Origin: an uncultured Rothia sp.
Lineage (GTDB): Bacteria; Actinomycetota; Actinomycetes; Actinomycetales; Micrococcaceae
NCBI RefSeq assembly: GCF_937976295.1
Contig: NZ_CALJRY010000160.1
Location: forward strand, 1-7,707
Reading direction: 5' to 3'
DNA length: 7,707 bases
Shown: piece by piece, positions 5,636 through 7,707 of the stretch
Layout of the letters: every line of letters begins with the position of its first letter
Numbering within the stretch: the stretch's first letter is position 1
Notes under the pieces: generated by a model
Told to the model about the DNA's origin: nothing
The model's input: only the letters and a program-made list of their open reading frames with translations
Databases searched by the model: none
Position numbers and translations under genes: made by a program

Positions 5636-6997
5636 ATGGCTCGCAAGGCTTCGCTGTCTGGTTTTCCCGAGTATCTTCCGGCTGAGCGGTTGGTTGAGAA
5701 TCATGTTCTGGACACCCTGCGTGAGACTTTTGAGTTGCACGGTTTCTCCCCGATTGAGACTCGTTCGGTAGAGACTATTGAGCAGCTGCTGCGCAAGGGT
5801 GAGATTGACAAGGAAGTTTACGCAATTTCTCGCCTGCAGGAGGATGAGGCTGCTAAGGCTAAGGAGAAGCTGGCTCTGCACTTTGACCTGACCGTGCCGT
5901 TTGCCCGTTACGTGGTGGAGAACGCCGGTTACCTGAATTTCCCGTTCTCGCGTTACCAGATTCAGAAGGTGTGGCGTGGTGAGCGTCCGCAGGAGGGTCG
6001 TGCCCGCGAGTTCACTCAGGCTGATATTGACGTGGTTGGCGACGGCGAGCTGCCGTTCCGTTACGACGTGACCCTGGCGCTGGTTGTTGTTGATGCGCTG
6101 TCGAAGCTGCCGATTCCTGAGTTCAAGCTGCGTGTGAATAACCGCAAGCTGGCTGAGGGCTTCTACCTGGGCTTGGGTTTGACCGATACTGCGGCTGTTC
6201 TGCGTTCCATTGACAAGCTGGAGAAGATCGGTGCTGAGCGTGTGGCTGAGGAGCTGCAGGCTGAGGCTGGTGCGAGCGCGGATGCTGCCGCTGCCGCCTT
6301 GGAGTTGGCGCAGATCCGCACTGAGGACGCTTCTTTTGTGGAGCAGGTGCGTGCGCTTGCCGCTAAGTATTCGGTGGAGCATGAGCTGCTGGATCAGGGT
6401 CTTGCTGAGCTGGCTGAGGTCATTGAGGAGGCGTCCCGCCGTGCGCCGGGTAAGGTGCTGGCTGACCTGTCGATTGCTCGCGGCCTGGATTACTACACCG
6501 GCACCGTGTATGAGACTGTTCTGGTTGGTCACGAGTCGCTGGGTTCGATCTGCTCGGGTGGCCGTTATGAGTCGCTGGCGTCGAACGGTAAGAAGACGTA
6601 CCCGGGTGTTGGCTTGTCGATTGGTGTGACTCGTGTGGTGGCTCGTATTCTGTCGCAGGGTTTTGCGCAGGCGAGCCGTAAGGTGCCTTCGGCTGTGTTT
6701 GTTGCTTTGACGAATGATGAGGGCTGGTCTGCTGCGAATGATGTTGCGGATGCGCTGCGTGCCCGCGGTATCGCGTGTGAGGTGTCTGCGAATGCGGCGA
6801 AGTTCGGTAAGCAGATTAAGTACGCTGAGAAGCGCGGCATTCCGTTCGTGTGGTTCATTTCGTCGGATGAGTCGGGTGCCCCGGTTCACGAGGTGAAGGA
6901 TATCCGTTCGGGTGAGCAGGTTGCTGCTGATCCGGCTTCGTGGATGCCGCCGGCTGAGGACCTGCACGTTCAGATTGTGCGTGCTGAGGGCCTGTAG
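5636..6997 (+). CDS. hisS: Histidyl-tRNA synthetase
   Basis: This 453-residue cytoplasmic class II aminoacyl-tRNA synthetase joins histidine to tRNA-His using ATP. Visible signatures are: LHFDLTVPFARYV (81-93), class II motif 2 RGERPQEGRAREFTQADID (114-132), the histidine-specific motif RGLDYYTGTVYE (282-293), SGGRYESL (308-315), and motif 3 GVGLSIGVTRV (324-334). The C-terminal anticodon-binding domain covers about 352-448 (AVFVALTN, then FGKQIKYAEKRGIPFV). Length is in the usual range (about 420-460). Codon use is strongly G/C-rich and uniform, as expected for a resident housekeeping gene, and so gives the native baseline for the window. It is transcribed alone, from an extended -10 promoter to a strong terminator. 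Confidence 0.97.
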   Translation: MARKASLSGFPEYLPAERLVENHVLDTLRETFELHGFSPIETRSVETIEQLLRKGEIDKEVYAISRLQEDEAAKAKEKLALHFDLTVPFARYVVENAGYLNFPFSRYQIQKVWRGERPQEGRAREFTQADIDVVGDGELPFRYDVTLALVVVDALSKLPIPEFKLRVNNRKLAEGFYLGLGLTDTAAVLRSIDKLEKIGAERVAEELQAEAGASADAAAAALELAQIRTEDASFVEQVRALAAKYSVEHELLDQGLAELAEVIEEASRRAPGKVLADLSIARGLDYYTGTVYETVLVGHESLGSICSGGRYESLASNGKKTYPGVGLSIGVTRVVARILSQGFAQASRKVPSAVFVALTNDEGWSAANDVADALRARGIACEVSANAAKFGKQIKYAEKRGIPFVWFISSDESGAPVHEVKDIRSGEQVAADPASWMPPAEDLHVQIVRAEGL

Positions 6998-7048
6998 GTA
7001 CCCGTAATACTCGTATTATCCGGTTGCTCTAAGCCTGTATAGACGTGT

Positions 7049-7095
7049 ACCCGCCCGGCGGGGGAGGATGTTGACCTCCCTGCCGGGCGGGTTTT
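7049..7095 (+). terminator. Strong intrinsic terminator of hisS
   Basis: An outer 11-bp stem (7049-7059 with 7082-7092) and an inner 6-bp stem (7062-7067 with 7075-7080) are separated by a small internal loop and capped by a 7-nt loop. TTTT follows at 7092-7095. It begins about 50 nt after the hisS stop. A small inverted repeat TAATAC/GTATTA (7005-7010, 7013-7018) precedes it. Confidence 0.9.
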
Positions 7096-7130
7096 GTTGT
7101 GCTTTGGTTTCTTGATTTGGGCTGTGTGAA

Positions 7131-7201
7131 TTTGTGCCATGGTTTAGCGACTTCTGTCGTAGTTAAAAACCATGGCAGAAGACACTAACCTATGGCACAA
7201 A
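7131..7201. repeat. Palindromic element E2 (diverged inverted copy of E1)
   Basis: Outer arms TTTGTGCCAT (7131-7140) and its complement (7192-7201) are perfect. Inside, pairing continues with bulges and mismatches to about 7164/7168. On the minus strand it aligns with E1 along most of its length: 16 identical bases (7178-7193 here), a conserved TTTAAC centre, and a GAAG...CTAA right side. A different fold is also possible: TGCCATGGTTT (7135-7145) with its perfect complement (7167-7177). Confidence 0.7.
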
Positions 7202-7223
7202 ATTTCTGGGATACACCCTAACC

Positions 7224-7269
7224 CTGTGGATAATGGATATTTCCATAAAAACAGCGAGGTTATCCACAG
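7224..7269. promoter_or_regulatory. Inverted pair of perfect TTATCCACA sequences (DnaA-box-like)
   Basis: TGTGGATAA (7225-7233) and TTATCCACA (7260-7268) are exact complements facing each other, 35 bp apart centre to centre; with flanking C/G the arms are 10 bp. Both match the classical DnaA box TTATNCACA. Between them is a small inverted repeat ATGGA/TCCAT (7233-7237, 7242-7246). They sit 50-95 bp before the next gene, so they could equally be an operator for it. No origin genes (dnaA, dnaN) are near. Confidence 0.45.
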
Positions 7270-7319
7270 ATTTCACGAACAGGCCCCACAACTTCGCAGA
7301 GACTGCCAGGATAAAGTCT

Positions 7320-7707
7320 ATGAACACCGCAAATATCCTGGAACCTCACACCATAGCCGCGCAAGCCCCAACCACACGTGCAGCCGAGCTTTACCCTCTC
7401 GTGCTCACCCCTCGCATCCTTAACTCACGAGGTATTAGTGCCCGGCATATCCGTGCGATGGTGGCGGCAGGAACCCTACAACGTATTCAGCGAGGAGCCT
7501 ATATCTACACCCGCGATGCCCAGGCGCTCACCCCCGATGAGCGGCTCGCGGTACGGTGCATTGCCGCCTACCTTATGGGTCTTCAAGGGGTTTTCTCACA
7601 CACATCAGCAGCTGCACTCTGGGGGCTAGATGTACTCAACACGCCCTCAATCCGTACGCTCCTATCCATTCTCTATGTTCGTGCCTTTGTGAACTTACAA
7701 GGACACG
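7320..7707 (+). CDS. AbiEi-like antitoxin/regulator domain protein (3' end outside the window)
   Basis: The frame is open from ATG 7320 to the window edge, giving 129 residues plus one base. AGGA at 7308-7311 is 8 nt upstream of the ATG. The visible part fits the N-terminal winged-helix domain found in type IV AbiEi-family proteins: RGISARHIRAMVAAGTLQRIQRGAYIY (about 37-63) is the helix-turn-helix and wing, followed by TPDERLAVRCIAAY and the family hallmark SHTSAAALWGL (93-103). In true AbiE systems AbiEi is the antitoxin and repressor for the AbiEii nucleotidyltransferase toxin. Many actinobacterial relatives stand alone or carry a C-terminal DUF559-type nuclease-like domain; which of these applies lies beyond the edge. 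DNA binding and self-regulation are inferences from the family. Confidence 0.78.
   Translation, partial: MNTANILEPHTIAAQAPTTRAAELYPLVLTPRILNSRGISARHIRAMVAAGTLQRIQRGAYIYTRDAQALTPDERLAVRCIAAYLMGLQGVFSHTSAAALWGLDVLNTPSIRTLLSILYVRAFVNLQGH

Noticed and set aside
5336..6967. 543-codon open frame on the minus strand across hisS
   Set aside because: It is antisense to a certain HisRS gene, rich in Arg/Leu/Thr/Ser with no domain, and arises from the G/C-biased codons of hisS.
7172..7423. 83-codon open frame starting inside element E2
   Set aside because: Its start lies in the palindrome, it runs through the DnaA-like boxes, and it overlaps the AbiEi-like gene in another frame.

Overview
The window looks like chromosome of a moderately high-GC actinobacterium of the Rothia / Micrococcaceae kind. 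This is an inference from three things: the actinobacterial-type HisRS, the DUF349 protein beside it, and the G/C-rich codon use of those two genes. No 16S or other marker is present. Five genes carry a recognisable family signature and one of them (hisS) is a housekeeping gene.

Left part (1-3750), defence/nuclease block. The window opens inside a plus-strand HNH endonuclease gene (3-548, 5' end missing). It converges on a minus-strand C5-cytosine DNA methyltransferase (651-1970), with a bidirectional hairpin terminator (593-638) between them. Divergent from the methyltransferase, across a 193-bp A/T-rich control region, is a Sau3AI/MutH-family type II restriction endonuclease (2164-3663), which ends at a strong terminator. 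The two genes form a complete Sau3AI-type restriction-modification system, expected to recognise GATC. The control region carries two GATC sites. One overlaps the predicted -35 box of the methyltransferase promoter, and a third lies beside the methyltransferase start codon. The endonuclease gene itself has only one GATC. Part of the endonuclease gene is strikingly A/T-rich, which fits acquisition by horizontal transfer.

Middle part (3664-4064), no protein gene. About 400 bp are packed with repeats and hairpins: an exact 18-bp tandem duplication feeding the endonuclease terminator, a 67-bp palindromic element (E1), a 61-bp near-perfect hairpin (E3), a GC-rich hairpin that may end the next gene, and a 12-bp tandem repeat.

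Right part (4065-7707). A DUF349 protein gene (minus) and hisS, histidyl-tRNA synthetase (plus), are divergent over about 300 bp that hold both promoters. hisS ends at a very strong terminator. The 322 bp after hisS hold a second, diverged copy of the palindromic element (E2, inverted relative to E1) and two perfect 9-bp DnaA-box-like sequences facing each other. The window closes inside a plus-strand gene for an AbiEi-like antitoxin/regulator-domain protein (7320 to the edge). No tRNA, rRNA, CRISPR array, transposase or integrase gene was seen.
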